Shown here: piece after piece, positions 27,365 to 38,399 of the stretch
How positions within the stretch are numbered: the first letter of the stretch is position 1
Layout of the letters: each line of letters begins with the position of its first letter
DNA from: Rubrivivax sp.
GTDB lineage: Bacteria > Pseudomonadota > Gammaproteobacteria > Burkholderiales > Burkholderiaceae
Assembly: GCA_016790225.1 (NCBI GenBank)
Contig: JAEUOZ010000007.1
Span: forward strand, 62,001-126,000
Direction: 5' to 3'
Length of the DNA stretch: 64,000 bases
Notes under the pieces: model-generated
Told to the model about the DNA's origin: nothing
Seen by the model: only the letters and a program-made list of their open reading frames with translations
The model's database searches: none
Program-made: the position numbers and the translations under genes

Positions 27365-27973
27365 ATGGCCGATGCCGACAGTGATGCGCTGCTGGTGGAG
27401 CGCGTCAAGCGTGGCGACAACCGCGCATTCGAAATGCTGGTGGTCAAGTACCAGCGGCGCATCGAGCGTCTGATCGGGCGTCTCGTGCGCGACCCCCACC
27501 TTGTGCAGGACGTGGCGCAGGAAACCTTCATCCGCGCCTACCGCGCCATGCCCAGCTTTCGCGGGGAGAGTGCCTTCTACACCTGGCTGTACCGCATCGC
27601 GGTCAATACGGCCAAGAAGACCCTGGTTGACCTCAAGCGCGATCCGGTCATCGGTGAATCCTCCCTCATGACAGTGGAAGATGCTGAGGAACCTTCGCGC
27701 GCCGAGCTCACACTAAGCGACGGCGAGACACCGGATGCGGTGCTGGCGAGCAAGGAAATCGCTGCCGCCGTGAATGCGGCCGTCGAAGACCTTTCCGAAG
27801 ACCTCCGGCAGGCCGTCACGCTGCGGGAGATCGAAGGCCTGAGCTACGAAGAGATCGCTGAAGTCATGAATTGCCCGATCGGCACCGTGCGTTCACGGAT
27901 CTTCCGTGCGCGCGAGGCCATCGCGGCGCGCCTTCGCCCCTTGCTGGATACACGGCAGGGACAGCGCTGGTAA
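27365..27973 (+). CDS. rpoE: RNA polymerase sigma factor RpoE (sigma-E/AlgU)
   Basis: This 202-residue ECF sigma factor has region 2 (DVAQETFIRAYRAMPSFRGES with YTWLYRIAVNTAK) and region 4 (LREIEGLSYEEIAEVMNCPIGTVRSRIFRARE). It directs the envelope stress response. The anti-sigma factor gene, rseB and the periplasmic protease gene follow in the usual order, so it is the sigma-E/AlgU type. In this family, release from RseA by proteolysis activates it. Confidence 0.95.
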   Translation: MADADSDALLVERVKRGDNRAFEMLVVKYQRRIERLIGRLVRDPHLVQDVAQETFIRAYRAMPSFRGESAFYTWLYRIAVNTAKKTLVDLKRDPVIGESSLMTVEDAEEPSRAELTLSDGETPDAVLASKEIAAAVNAAVEDLSEDLRQAVTLREIEGLSYEEIAEVMNCPIGTVRSRIFRAREAIAARLRPLLDTRQGQRW

Positions 27974-28008
27974 CACTGAAACCCCCCTGGATCCGACCGG
28001 AGCCCCCG

Positions 28009-28623
28009 ATGACCCCGCAGCACACCCCGCCCCCTGCCGAAGCGGCCAACCTGCGCGAATGTCTGTCCGCCTTGGCTGACGGCCGACATGATGCGCTGGA
28101 TGCGGCTTGCGATCGTTGGTCCGGGGATGCCGAGGCGCGTCGGGCCTGGCATGAATACCACCTGATCGGCGACGTGCTGCGCTCGGAGGATCTGGCCTCG
28201 GCCTCGGGCCGTGACGAGGCCTTCCTTCAGGCCGTGCGGCAGCGCCTTGCGACGGAGCCGCGCATCGTCGCGCCCTCGCGGCTGACCGCGGCGGCGCGCT
28301 CGGCAACGCCGCGGTCTTCCCGGCAATGGGCCCTGGCTGCCGCTGCGGCGGGGTTTCTGATGGTGGGCGGTGCGGTGATGTCGCTTCGCGAAGCCGAGGC
28401 GCCGCAGAGCCTGGCCCAGGGGCCCGCACCCTTGCCGGGTTCGGCAGCGCCGACGCGGGTGGTCAATGCCGCGCCCGCGGGTGATCCGCAATGGCGCGCG
28501 CTGGATGGCAAGATGATCCGCGACGAACGGCTCGACGCCTATCTGCGGGCGCACCGCGGCATCGATGCCGCGCGTCCAGGCGCGGTTTCCGGCCGCTTCG
28601 AGACTGTCGTGCTCGAGCGTTGA
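28009..28623 (+). CDS. rseA: Anti-sigma-E factor RseA/MucA
   Basis: This 204-residue protein has an N-terminal sigma-binding domain (LRECLSALADGRHD and WHEYHLIGDVLRSE, residues 15-60). One membrane segment follows (about 106-125) and then a periplasmic part. It holds RpoE at the membrane until cleaved. ATG at 28009 is used, 35 bp after rpoE. The stop overlaps the rseB start (TGATG). Confidence 0.9.
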   Translation: MTPQHTPPPAEAANLRECLSALADGRHDALDAACDRWSGDAEARRAWHEYHLIGDVLRSEDLASASGRDEAFLQAVRQRLATEPRIVAPSRLTAAARSATPRSSRQWALAAAAAGFLMVGGAVMSLREAEAPQSLAQGPAPLPGSAAPTRVVNAAPAGDPQWRALDGKMIRDERLDAYLRAHRGIDAARPGAVSGRFETVVLER

Positions 28624-29657
28624 TGCGGGCCGCGTTGTCGATCGGGCGGCCGCTGCGCTGCGCATCGCTGCTGCTGGCGGCCCTTGCGGGCCTGCATGCC
28701 CAGGCTGCTCCCCCCAGGGCCGCGTCTGCGGTCGAGAAGGGTGACCCCGCGGCCTGGGTGGAACGCATCCATCAGGCTGCGCAGCAGCGCAGCTATGCCG
28801 GCACGCTGGTCTTCACGGCAGCCGATATCGTCTCCAGCTCCCGCGTGTTGCGTCTGGGTGTGGGCGATCAGATCTACGAGCGCATCGAGGCCCTGGACGG
28901 TCGCCAGCAACGCAGCTTCCGCCACAACGACCAGGTGCACACCATCTGGCCCGCCAGCCGCGTGGTCACCGTCGAGCGCCGCAGCGCGGTCGACGAGACC
29001 GTGGGCCTGCCGCAGCTCGATCCCCGGCTGCAGACCCATTACGAGATTCGCCTGCTCGGCCGCGAGAAGATCGCCGGCCGCGAAGCCGTGGTGCTGCTGC
29101 TGCAGCCGCGTGACGAGTTGCGCTTCGCCCAGCGCCTGTGGGCCGATCGCGAGACCGGCCTGCTGCTGCGCGCGGATGTGCTGTCGGCGCAGGGTCAGGT
29201 GCTGGAGTCTTCAGCGTTCTCCAACGTGGAGGTCGATGTCCGACCCACGCGGGAACAGACGCTCAATCCGGCGCGCCGCCTGGAGGGCTTCCGAACCGTC
29301 ACCCTGAACGCCGAAGCCACGAGCCTGGATGCCGAGGGCTGGAGCGCCGAGCGACTCCCGGCGGGATTCCGGCTGCTGGGATGTGTGCAGCGTGTCATGG
29401 GCGACCCCGTCGCCGAATCCGCCGCGCGCCTTCCCCGCGCGATGCAGGCGGTCTTTTCCGATGGTCTGGCCCGTGTGTCGGTATTTGTCGAGGCAGCCGA
29501 ACCCAACCGTTCGCGTCAGCCCTTGATGACGCACCTGGGGGCCACACATACGCTGATGAAGCCGCGTGACAACCGCTGGTGGATCACGGTGATGGGCGAC
29601 GTTCCCCTGCCCACGCTGCGCGCGTTCTCCGACGCGCTGGTGCGCAGCAAGCCTTGA
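28623..29657 (+). CDS. rseB: Sigma-E regulatory protein RseB/MucB
   Basis: This 344-residue periplasmic protein has a signal peptide (residues 1-28, ending AQAAPP). The MucB/RseB N-terminal lipoprotein-like domain follows (WVERIHQAAQQRSYAGTLVF near 40), then the C-terminal domain (LPAGFRLLG near 242 to DNRWWITVMGDVPLPTLRAF near 330). It binds RseA and shields it from proteolysis, and senses mislocalised envelope components. It starts inside the rseA stop codon. Confidence 0.92.
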   Translation: MRAALSIGRPLRCASLLLAALAGLHAQAAPPRAASAVEKGDPAAWVERIHQAAQQRSYAGTLVFTAADIVSSSRVLRLGVGDQIYERIEALDGRQQRSFRHNDQVHTIWPASRVVTVERRSAVDETVGLPQLDPRLQTHYEIRLLGREKIAGREAVVLLLQPRDELRFAQRLWADRETGLLLRADVLSAQGQVLESSAFSNVEVDVRPTREQTLNPARRLEGFRTVTLNAEATSLDAEGWSAERLPAGFRLLGCVQRVMGDPVAESAARLPRAMQAVFSDGLARVSVFVEAAEPNRSRQPLMTHLGATHTLMKPRDNRWWITVMGDVPLPTLRAFSDALVRSKP

Positions 29658-29751
29658 TTCCGCTGGCGCTGCGTTCCGCGGTCTGCCGACCCGGCATGCG
29701 TTAGGCTGTCGGCGACACCCATCCCTCCACCTGGACGATTCAGACCACACC

Positions 29752-31218
29752 ATGGTTCCTTTCCTGACTGCCCGCGTTCTTCCTGACTGGCGCAAGCTGG
29801 GCGCTGCCCTGCTGCTGGGGCTGGCCGGTCTGTTCCTGCTTCAGCCCACGCCCGTGCGTGCGCAGGCCCTGCCTGATTTCACCGAATTGGTGGAACGGGT
29901 GGGCCCGGCGGTCGTGAACATCCGGACGCTGGAGCGCAACACCGGCCGACCGACGGTGCCAGGCATGGGCGAAATGGATCCACGCATGGAGGAGTTCCTC
30001 CGCCGCTTCGGCATCCCGATGCCCGGTGCACCGGGTCCGCGCCGCGGGCAGCCGCAGGATGAAGAGCCGACGCAGCGTGGCGTCGGATCGGGCTTCATCC
30101 TCACGGCCGATGGCTTCGTCATGACCAATGCCCATGTGGTCGATGGCGCTGACGAGGTGCTGGTGACGCTGACCGACAAGCGCGAGTTCAAGGCGCGCAT
30201 CGTCGGCGCCGACAAGCGCACCGACGTCGCGGTGGTCAAGATCGAGGCCGCTGGCCTGCCCTTTGTGCGCATCGGCGACGTCAGCCGCCTCAAGGTCGGT
30301 GAATGGGTGCTGGCCATCGGCTCGCCCTTCGGCCTGGACAACTCTGTCACGGCCGGCATCGTGAGCGCCAAACAGCGCGATACCGGCGACTATCTGCCCT
30401 TCATCCAGACCGATGTCGCCATCAACCCGGGCAATTCGGGCGGGCCGCTGCTGAACCTGCGCGGCGAGGTGGTGGGCATCAACTCGCAGATCTACAGCCG
30501 TTCCGGCGGCTTCATGGGCATCAGCTTCGCCATTCCGATCGACGAGGCCACACGCGTGGCCGACCAGCTGCGCACCAACGGCCGCGTCATCCGGGGCCGC
30601 ATCGGCGTGAGCATCGCACCGGTGACCAAGGAAGTGGCCGAGTCCATCGGCCTGGGCAAGCCGGCCGGGGCCCTGGTGCAGAGCGTCGAGGCGGGCAGCC
30701 CGGCCGAAAAGGCGGGCGTCGAAGCCGGCGACATCATCACGCGCGTGGATGGCAAGGTGGTGGACCGTTCGGGCGACCTGCCGCGCCTGATCGGGGGCAT
30801 CAAGCCGGGCTCCAAGGCCACGCTGCAGGTCTTCCGGCGCGGCGCCACGCGCGACCTGAGCGTCACGGTGGCCGAACTTGAGCCCGAGCGCACGGCGCAG
30901 CAACGGCGCGCGCCGGAGCAGACGCCGGCGCCGGCTGCCAAGAATGCCCTGGGCATCCTGGCCTCCGATCTGACCGATGCCCAACGGCGTGAACTGAAGA
31001 TCAAGTCCGGCGGCGTGCGCGTGGATGCCGTCGAGGGAGCGGCCGCCCGCGCCGGCCTGCGAGAAGGTGACGTGATCATGAGCTTCGACAACGCCGAGGT
31101 CACGGACACGCGCCAGTTCGCCACGCTGGTGGCCAAGGCCGACAAGTCCAAGCCCGTGAGTGCGCTGGTGCGCCGCGGCGAGTGGACCAACTTCATCGTG
31201 ATCCGGCCGGCGCGCTGA
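29752..31218 (+). CDS. mucD: Periplasmic serine protease of the HtrA/DegP family (MucD)
   Basis: This 488-residue protein has a signal peptide ending about RAQA (residue 39). A trypsin-like domain has His128 (TNAHVVDG), Asp158 (RTDVAVVKI) and Ser229 (NPGNSGGPL), then two PDZ domains (about 255-360 and 395-485). It degrades misfolded envelope proteins. Location after rseB matches MucD of pseudomonads and related bacteria. It lies 94 bp after rseB. Confidence 0.95.
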   Translation: MVPFLTARVLPDWRKLGAALLLGLAGLFLLQPTPVRAQALPDFTELVERVGPAVVNIRTLERNTGRPTVPGMGEMDPRMEEFLRRFGIPMPGAPGPRRGQPQDEEPTQRGVGSGFILTADGFVMTNAHVVDGADEVLVTLTDKREFKARIVGADKRTDVAVVKIEAAGLPFVRIGDVSRLKVGEWVLAIGSPFGLDNSVTAGIVSAKQRDTGDYLPFIQTDVAINPGNSGGPLLNLRGEVVGINSQIYSRSGGFMGISFAIPIDEATRVADQLRTNGRVIRGRIGVSIAPVTKEVAESIGLGKPAGALVQSVEAGSPAEKAGVEAGDIITRVDGKVVDRSGDLPRLIGGIKPGSKATLQVFRRGATRDLSVTVAELEPERTAQQRRAPEQTPAPAAKNALGILASDLTDAQRRELKIKSGGVRVDAVEGAAARAGLREGDVIMSFDNAEVTDTRQFATLVAKADKSKPVSALVRRGEWTNFIVIRPAR

Positions 31219-31669
31219 CCCGCGCGGCGGCCGCCGGGGCGGGGAGCGGCGCAGTCGATCCCGGCCCGCGGCCGATCGGCTGGGCCGTGGCGGGCCTACG
31301 GTTCCTCGGGCCCGCGGCCGCAGCAATCCGAGTGATCGACTCGGTTATTGGCTGCAGTTGATATGCCGGCATGGCCTCTTCGGGAAAGCCCTGTATCCGC
31401 TTGATGCGAGGCCAATGAAGAAGTTTGCGTGCGCTCACACCCGGCCGTATCGGATCGCGGCATTCTGATGGCCAACGAGTAGAATCAGCCGCAAACGACT
31501 GCGATTCGGCTGCATCAACGACAGCAGTGACCGCCGAGTGAGCGACCACTGACACGCCTCCAGGGCCCCGCACAAGCCTGTGGGTAAGTTGTTGATAAAA
31601 TTGCCTGTCGGCTTCCCGCAACGGCCGGAAAACAAGCGCTGGCGCGGGTTCCAGCCGGATCGATTTGCA
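31219..31669. other. Gene-free stretch after mucD with a long imperfect hairpin
   Basis: No credible gene is present on either strand. The first 100 bp are very GC rich. A hairpin at 31320-31355 has inner arms CCGAGT and ACTCGG (28-33 and 39-44 of the 31300s) and outer arms GCAG-CAAT and ATTG-CTGC separated by small bulges. It is not followed by a T-run, so it may be a processing or attenuation structure rather than a classic terminator for mucD. The remainder is lower in GC than the neighbouring genes. Confidence 0.5.
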
Positions 31670-31675
31670 TACAAT
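31670..31675 (+). promoter_or_regulatory. TACAAT -10 box of a probable small RNA gene
   Basis: TACAAT lies 6 bp before the start of a compact two-hairpin transcript that ends in a strong terminator. A -35 is not clear; TTCCAG at 31650-31655 is a weak candidate about 14 bp upstream. Confidence 0.45.
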
Positions 31676-31680
31676 GGGTG

Positions 31681-31745
31681 CCCAACAAGCAGTTGCCATA
31701 TCTTTTGTTGGAAGGCGCGTCACCCGTTTGACGCGCCTTTTTTTT
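31681..31745 (+). ncRNA. Probable small RNA between mucD and lepA
   Basis: The segment of about 65 nt has two hairpins. The first pairs CCAACAA (31682-31688) with TTGTTGG (31705-31711). The second is a perfect 9-bp terminator stem followed by eight T. A -10 box lies just upstream. It has no start codon with a useful frame. Rfam contains a Betaproteobacteria toxic small RNA family of similar size; I cannot check whether this is a member. It could also be the terminator region of a longer transcript. Confidence 0.55.
31714..31745 (+). terminator. Strong rho-independent terminator
   Basis: GGCGCGTCA (31714-31722) pairs perfectly with TGACGCGCC (31729-31737) around a 6-nt loop and is followed by eight T (31738-31745). 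It lies about 500 bp after mucD, so it most likely ends the small RNA rather than mucD. Confidence 0.9.
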
Positions 31746-31953
31746 GATGTGGCATGCGTTCCTTCGCAGGGCGCACATGCCCCGGCGACGGGTGCGCCAT
31801 GGGGTCGCCTGGCGGGTCCGCGCGCGGCCTTGACGGCCTGGCCAGCAGCATCCGTCCGGCCCTTTCTCCTTCACGCGATTCATGTCGTCTGATCGACCGC
31901 TGATCGCACGCCCGCACGAGCCCCACGGCTTGTGATGTCCAATCGCAGCCCTG

Positions 31954-33762
<1,809 letters not shown>

Positions 33763-33789
33763 CAGCGCAGCGCGCTGCGAGAACTCCCC

Positions 33790-34761
33790 ATGATGAATGC
33801 AATCACCGCCGCGCTCTTCGCGCTGCTGGCCGTCTACCTGGGTGGCTGGTGGTACGGCTTGTGGCACGGCAACTTTGCCGGCCTGCTGTTCACGCTGACG
33901 GTCTTCACCTTCGCCTACTGGCTGGCCGAGCGCCTGATCTTCCGGCCCAAGCGTCTGCAGGCCGTGGCCGAACTGGAACGCCAGCACGCCGCGCGCCGCG
34001 AAGCCCTGACGCGACAGGGCATCCAGCAGGTGGACGGCGACCTGTCGGCCGCCCGCGAAAAGCTGCTGATGCAGCCCTGGTGGCTCGATTGGACGGCCGG
34101 GCTGTTCCCGGTGATCATCATCGTCTTCCTGCTGCGCTCGTTCCTGTTCGAGCCGTTCAAGATCCCTTCGGGCTCGATGGTCCCCACGCTGCTGGTGGGC
34201 GATCTCATCCTCGTCAACAAGTTCCACTACGGCATCCGGCTGCCGGTGATCAACCTGAAGATCATCGACAACCAGGCTGTCAAGCGCGGCGACGTGATGG
34301 TCTTCCGCTACCCGCCCGATCCCCGGCAGGATTACATCAAGCGGGTGGTGGGCATCCCGGGCGACGAGGTGAGCTACCTGAACCAGAAGCTCAGCATCAA
34401 CGGCCAGCCGGTGCCGCTGGAGCCGCAGGCCGAGTTCTACGATGAAGACAGCCTGCGCGTCTCGCCGCGCTTCAAGGAGAAGCTCGGCGAGATCGATCAC
34501 AGCATCCTGGTGGATCCCCGCCGTGGCGCCTTCTTTGGCAGCGACGACAAACGGTTTCCTTTTAGCGAGAACTGTCGCTATTCCGCCGAGGGTGTCGTCT
34601 GCAAGGTGCCACAAGGACACTACTTCCTGATGGGCGACAACCGCGACAATTCGCAGGACTCCCGCTTCTGGGGGTTCGTGCCGGACGAAAACATCGTCGG
34701 GCGCGCCTTCTTCGTGTGGATGAATTTCGGCAACCTCGGCCGCATTGGCGCGTTCAACTGA
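33790..34761 (+). CDS. lepB: Signal peptidase I
   Basis: This 323-residue membrane protease cuts signal peptides of exported proteins. Two N-terminal membrane regions (about 5-50 and 103-120) precede the catalytic Ser129 in PSGSMVPTLLVGD and Lys184 in DYIKRVVGIPGD; GDNRDNSQDSRFWG is box E. A linker rich in charged residues separates the membrane segments, as in other betaproteobacteria. The next gene starts 27 bp later. Confidence 0.96.
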   Translation: MMNAITAALFALLAVYLGGWWYGLWHGNFAGLLFTLTVFTFAYWLAERLIFRPKRLQAVAELERQHAARREALTRQGIQQVDGDLSAAREKLLMQPWWLDWTAGLFPVIIIVFLLRSFLFEPFKIPSGSMVPTLLVGDLILVNKFHYGIRLPVINLKIIDNQAVKRGDVMVFRYPPDPRQDYIKRVVGIPGDEVSYLNQKLSINGQPVPLEPQAEFYDEDSLRVSPRFKEKLGEIDHSILVDPRRGAFFGSDDKRFPFSENCRYSAEGVVCKVPQGHYFLMGDNRDNSQDSRFWGFVPDENIVGRAFFVWMNFGNLGRIGAFN

Positions 34762-34788
34762 ACGGCCGTCGGCCGTCATGAGAGCGCG

Positions 34789-35154
34789 ATGAGAGCTGTT
34801 TCGTTCGCCCGCCACCAGCGCGGCGTGACGATGGTGGGTCTGGTCTTCTGGGCCATCGTCATCGGTTTTGCAGGCTACGTCGCCGTGCGCGTGCTGCCCA
34901 CGGTGAACGAGTACTTCACCATCCAGCGCGCGATCGACAAGATCGCGGCGTCCAGCCCGGCCACGGTGTCCGAAGCGCGCACCGCCTTCGAGCGGCAGAA
35001 GGAGATCGAGTACGCGATCCAGGCGATCTCTGGCAAGGACCTGGAGATCACCAAGGAAAACGACCGCGTCGTCATCGCCTTCGCCTACGAGAAGGAAGTG
35101 CCTGTGGCCGGCCCGGTGTACATCCTGCTGAAGTACCAGGGCCGCTCGAAATAG
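34789..35154 (+). CDS. DUF4845 family membrane protein
   Basis: This 121-residue protein has a type IV pilin-like start (RHQRGVTMVGLVFWAIVIGFAGYVAVRVLP), then a soluble domain. DUF4845 proteins are encoded between lepB and rnc in many beta- and gammaproteobacteria; no function is established. The membrane segment covers about residues 14-36. It sits 17 bp before rnc. Confidence 0.85.
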   Translation: MRAVSFARHQRGVTMVGLVFWAIVIGFAGYVAVRVLPTVNEYFTIQRAIDKIAASSPATVSEARTAFERQKEIEYAIQAISGKDLEITKENDRVVIAFAYEKEVPVAGPVYILLKYQGRSK

Positions 35155-35171
35155 CGGACACTCCGGGGCCG

Positions 35172-35876
35172 ATGGATCCCCGACTGGACAGCCTGCAGCA
35201 ACGCCTGGGCAGGCGATTTGAACAACCGCAGCTGCTGCTGCGCGCGCTCACGCACCGCAGCTTCGGTGCCGATCACAACGAGCGCCTGGAATTCCTCGGC
35301 GACGCCGTCCTCAGCCTGGCCATCAGCGGCCTGCTTTTCGAGCGCTTTGCCGGTTCGGATGAAGGGGATCTCACGCGGGTGAGGGCGCACCTGGTTCGCG
35401 AGGACAGCCTGCACCGCGCGGCCTTGCAGCTTGGCCTGCCGGAGGTGCTGCGCCTGTCCGAAGGCGAAGCGCGTGCCGGCGGCGCGCAGCGGCCCTCGAT
35501 CCTGGCCGATGCGCTGGAGGCGATCATCGGCGCGGCCTTTGTCGACGGCGGCTTCGATGTGGCCTCGGCCCTGGTGCGTGGCCTCTTCGGCGAGGTGATT
35601 CTCGGCACCGAGGTCGCCAGCTGGAGCAAGGATGCCAAGACCGAACTGCAGGAGTGGCTGCAGGGGCGGCGCCTGGCGGTGCCCACCTACCGCATCACCT
35701 CCACCCGGGGCCAGGCGCATGCTCAAACCTTTGAAGTGGCGTGCGAAGTGCCGGCCCTGGGGGTGAGCGAATCCGGCGAGGGCCGCTCGCGCCGCCAGGC
35801 CGAGCAGGAAGCCGCGCGCCGCATGCTGGCCGGGCTGAAGGCGAGCGACAGGCCGGGCGGGCCTCTGCGCTCATGA
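35172..35876 (+). CDS. rnc: Ribonuclease III
   Basis: This 234-residue enzyme cuts double-stranded RNA, for example rRNA precursors. The signature [12 protein letters not shown] contains the catalytic acidic residues (about Glu40 and Asp44), with [16 protein letters not shown] supplying the rest. The C-terminal double-stranded RNA-binding domain spans about 158-228. Its stop overlaps the era start (ATGA), a common arrangement. Confidence 0.96.
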   Translation: MDPRLDSLQQRLGRRFEQPQLLLRALTHRSFGADHNERLEFLGDAVLSLAISGLLFERFAGSDEGDLTRVRAHLVREDSLHRAALQLGLPEVLRLSEGEARAGGAQRPSILADALEAIIGAAFVDGGFDVASALVRGLFGEVILGTEVASWSKDAKTELQEWLQGRRLAVPTYRITSTRGQAHAQTFEVACEVPALGVSESGEGRSRRQAEQEAARRMLAGLKASDRPGGPLRS

Positions 35877-36763
35877 GCGAGCCCGCGCAGCGCTGTGGCC
35901 TGGTGGCCATCGTCGGCCGCCCCAACGTGGGCAAGAGCACGCTGATGAACGCCCTGGTGGGGCAGAAGATCAGCATCACCTCGAAGAAGGCCCAGACCAC
36001 GCGCCACCGCATCCTGGGCATCCGCACGGTGGGCGCGGCGCAGTTCGTCTTCGTCGATACGCCCGGCTTCCAGGATCGCCACACCGCGGCGCTGAACCGC
36101 AGCCTCAACCGAACCGTGCAGGGCTCCCTGGCCGATGTGGACGCGGTGCTCTTTGTCGTGGAGGCCGGCCGCTTCAGCCTGGACGATGCCAAGGTGCTGG
36201 CGCTGATGCCACCCGGCAAGCCCGTGCTGCTGATCGCCAACAAGCTGGATGCGCTGGCGCGCAGAAGCGATGTGCTGCCCTGGCTGAAGAGCCTGCAGGA
36301 GCGTCACAGCTTTGCCGAGTTTGTGCCCATGTCGGCGCGCAAGGCCGATGACGTGCAGCGCCTGTTCGGCATCCTGGAGCCCTACCTGCCCACGCAGCCC
36401 TGGATGTACGAGGAAGACGCGCTGACCGATCGCAGCGAGCGTTTCCTGGCCAGTGAACTGATCCGCGAGAAGCTCTTTCGCCTGACCGGCGACGAATTGC
36501 CCTACACCTCCACCGTGGTCATCGACCGCTTCGACGAAGAGCCCGCGCTGCGCCGCATCGCCGCCAGCATCGTCGTCGAGCGCGACGCGCACAAGGGCAT
36601 GATCATCGGCGAGGGCGGCGAGCGGCTCAAGCGCATCGGCAGCGAGACGCGCCAGGAGCTGGAGCAGCTCTGGGACTGCAAGGTCTTCCTGGAGCTGTGG
36701 GTCAAGGTGCGAAGCGGCTGGGCCGACGACGAGCAGCACCTGCGCAGCTACGGGTACGAGTGA
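35873..36763 (+). CDS. era: GTPase Era
   Basis: This 296-residue GTPase binds 16S rRNA during 30S assembly. G1 is GRPNVGKST (15-23), followed by DTPGF, NKLD and a KH domain at the C-terminus ([15 protein letters not shown]). The ATG at 35873 overlaps rnc by 4 bp, and the stop overlaps recO by one base. Confidence 0.97.
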   Translation: MSEPAQRCGLVAIVGRPNVGKSTLMNALVGQKISITSKKAQTTRHRILGIRTVGAAQFVFVDTPGFQDRHTAALNRSLNRTVQGSLADVDAVLFVVEAGRFSLDDAKVLALMPPGKPVLLIANKLDALARRSDVLPWLKSLQERHSFAEFVPMSARKADDVQRLFGILEPYLPTQPWMYEEDALTDRSERFLASELIREKLFRLTGDELPYTSTVVIDRFDEEPALRRIAASIVVERDAHKGMIIGEGGERLKRIGSETRQELEQLWDCKVFLELWVKVRSGWADDEQHLRSYGYE

Positions 36764-37596
36764 TGCCTGGCCGGCGCGCGCTCGCGCAGCCTGCTCAGCT
36801 GGACAGTTATGTTCTCCACCGCTACGACTGGAGCGAATCCAGCCTGATCCTGGACGTCTTCACGCGCGAGCGTGGCCGCCTGGCGGTGATCGCCAAGGGC
36901 GCCAAGCGCCCGACCTCGCAGCTGCGCAGCGTGCTGATGCCCTTTCAGTGCGTGCAGCTGACGCTGGCGCGCCAGGCGGTGGACGAGCAGGGCGAAATTC
37001 ACGTGCTGCGTCATGCCGAGTGGCTCGGCGGCGGCCCGGTGATGCCCGCCGCGTCGCTCTTCCAGGGTTTCTATCTCAACGAGCTGCTGATGAAGCTGCT
37101 CGCCCGCAACGACGCCCATGCGGCCCTCTTCGACGCCTATGCCGCCACGCTGCCGGCCCTGGCGCATGGCGACGAGGCGCTGGCGCAGGCAGGCTTGCGT
37201 GCCTTCGAACTGCGCCTGCTGTCCGAGACCGGCGTGCTGCCCGATCTGTCGGTCACCACGGTCGGACACCAGGCCCTGCAGCCAGGACAGGCCTATCTGC
37301 TTCGGCCGGAGGTGGGCCTGGTGCCGGCCACGGAAGCCGGCGCGCCAGGCCTTTTGTCCGGCGAACTGCGCGCGCTGCAGGCGGCCTTGGAGGGGCCATC
37401 GGCCCGTGCGCTGCAGATCGCCTGCGCGGCCTGCCTGCCCGCGCTGCGGCCCATGTTGCGCCACTGGCTTCACTATCATCTGGGCACGACCACCCTGCGC
37501 ACGCGCGACGTCATGCAGAGCCTGCAACGCCTGATGGATCCGGCCACGCGCCGGCCTGCCGAGAGCCCCCGGCCCCGCCCGCGGCCTTCACCATGA
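36763..37596 (+). CDS. recO: DNA repair protein RecO
   Basis: This 277-residue protein has an N-terminal OB-fold (SYVLHRYDWSESSLILDVFTRE) and ends in a helical domain. RecO anneals single strands and loads RecA with RecF and RecR. The ATG at 36763 overlaps the era stop (TGATG), and its stop overlaps pdxJ as ATGA. Zinc-binding cysteines seen in some homologues are not obvious. Confidence 0.92.
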   Translation: MPGRRALAQPAQLDSYVLHRYDWSESSLILDVFTRERGRLAVIAKGAKRPTSQLRSVLMPFQCVQLTLARQAVDEQGEIHVLRHAEWLGGGPVMPAASLFQGFYLNELLMKLLARNDAHAALFDAYAATLPALAHGDEALAQAGLRAFELRLLSETGVLPDLSVTTVGHQALQPGQAYLLRPEVGLVPATEAGAPGLLSGELRALQAALEGPSARALQIACAACLPALRPMLRHWLHYHLGTTTLRTRDVMQSLQRLMDPATRRPAESPRPRPRPSP

Positions 37597-38399
37597 ACCC
37601 CCTGATCCTGCAGGCGGCCGCAGCCGCCACCGGCGGCGTGACGGCGCTGTCGGTCAATGTCAATCGCGTGGCCTTGCTGCGCAACAGCCGCCCGGTGGGC
37701 CTGCCGGACGTGGTGCACCTGGCCACGGTCGCGCTGGAGGCCGGCGCCGATGGCATCACCGTGCACCCGCGCCCCGATGCGCGGCACATCACGGCGCAGG
37801 ACACGCACGATCTGGCAGCCTTGCTGCGCCGCTGGCCGCAGGCGGAATACAACCTCGAAGGCAACCCCTTTCACAACCTGATGCCGCTGGTGCGGCAGAC
37901 CCGCCCGCAGCAGGCCACGTTCGTGCCGGACGAGGCCACGCAGGCCACGTCCGATCATGGCTGGAACCTGCTGGAGGAGGGCGCAAGGCTGCAACCGCTG
38001 ATCACCGAGCTGCAGGCGCTGGGCGTGCGGGTGAGCCTCTTCATGGATCCGGAGCCGGCCGCCATGGCGCAGGCGCGCGACACCGGTGCCGACCGCGTGG
38101 AGCTGTACACCGAGGCCTATGCGCGCGCCTTCGGCACGCCCGAGGAAGAGGCGGTGCTGGAGCGCTATGTGTTTGCTGCCGAAGCAGCGCTGAAGGCCGG
38201 CCTGGGCATCAACGCCGGCCACGACCTGAACCGCCACAACCTGGCGCGCTTTCTGCGTGACGTGCCGGGCGTGGCGGAGGTCTCGATCGGCCACGCCATC
38301 GCTGCCGATGCGCTGGAGTTCGGCATGGCCGAGACGGTTCGCGCCTACCAGCGCTGCATCCGTTCGGCTTTTGCGCCGGCTGGCGCAGCGCGCACATGA
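37593..38399 (+). CDS. pdxJ: Pyridoxine 5'-phosphate synthase PdxJ
   Basis: This 268-residue TIM-barrel enzyme makes pyridoxine 5'-phosphate from 1-deoxyxylulose 5-phosphate and 3-amino-2-oxopropyl phosphate. It shows [31 protein letters not shown] with the catalytic His, and GINAGHDLN with the second His. The LSVNVN and HPRPD patterns fit a PdxJ subgroup different from the E. coli form (GVNIDHVATLR, HLREDRRHI). Its place between recO and acpS is conserved. It overlaps both neighbours by 4 bp. Confidence 0.94.
   Translation: MNPLILQAAAAATGGVTALSVNVNRVALLRNSRPVGLPDVVHLATVALEAGADGITVHPRPDARHITAQDTHDLAALLRRWPQAEYNLEGNPFHNLMPLVRQTRPQQATFVPDEATQATSDHGWNLLEEGARLQPLITELQALGVRVSLFMDPEPAAMAQARDTGADRVELYTEAYARAFGTPEEEAVLERYVFAAEAALKAGLGINAGHDLNRHNLARFLRDVPGVAEVSIGHAIAADALEFGMAETVRAYQRCIRSAFAPAGAART

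Noticed and set aside
31579..31600. DnaA-box-like TGTGGGTAA followed by TTGTTGATAA, hint of an origin
   Set aside because: Only one box with a mismatch, no cluster and no dnaA, dnaN or gyrB nearby; not enough for an origin.
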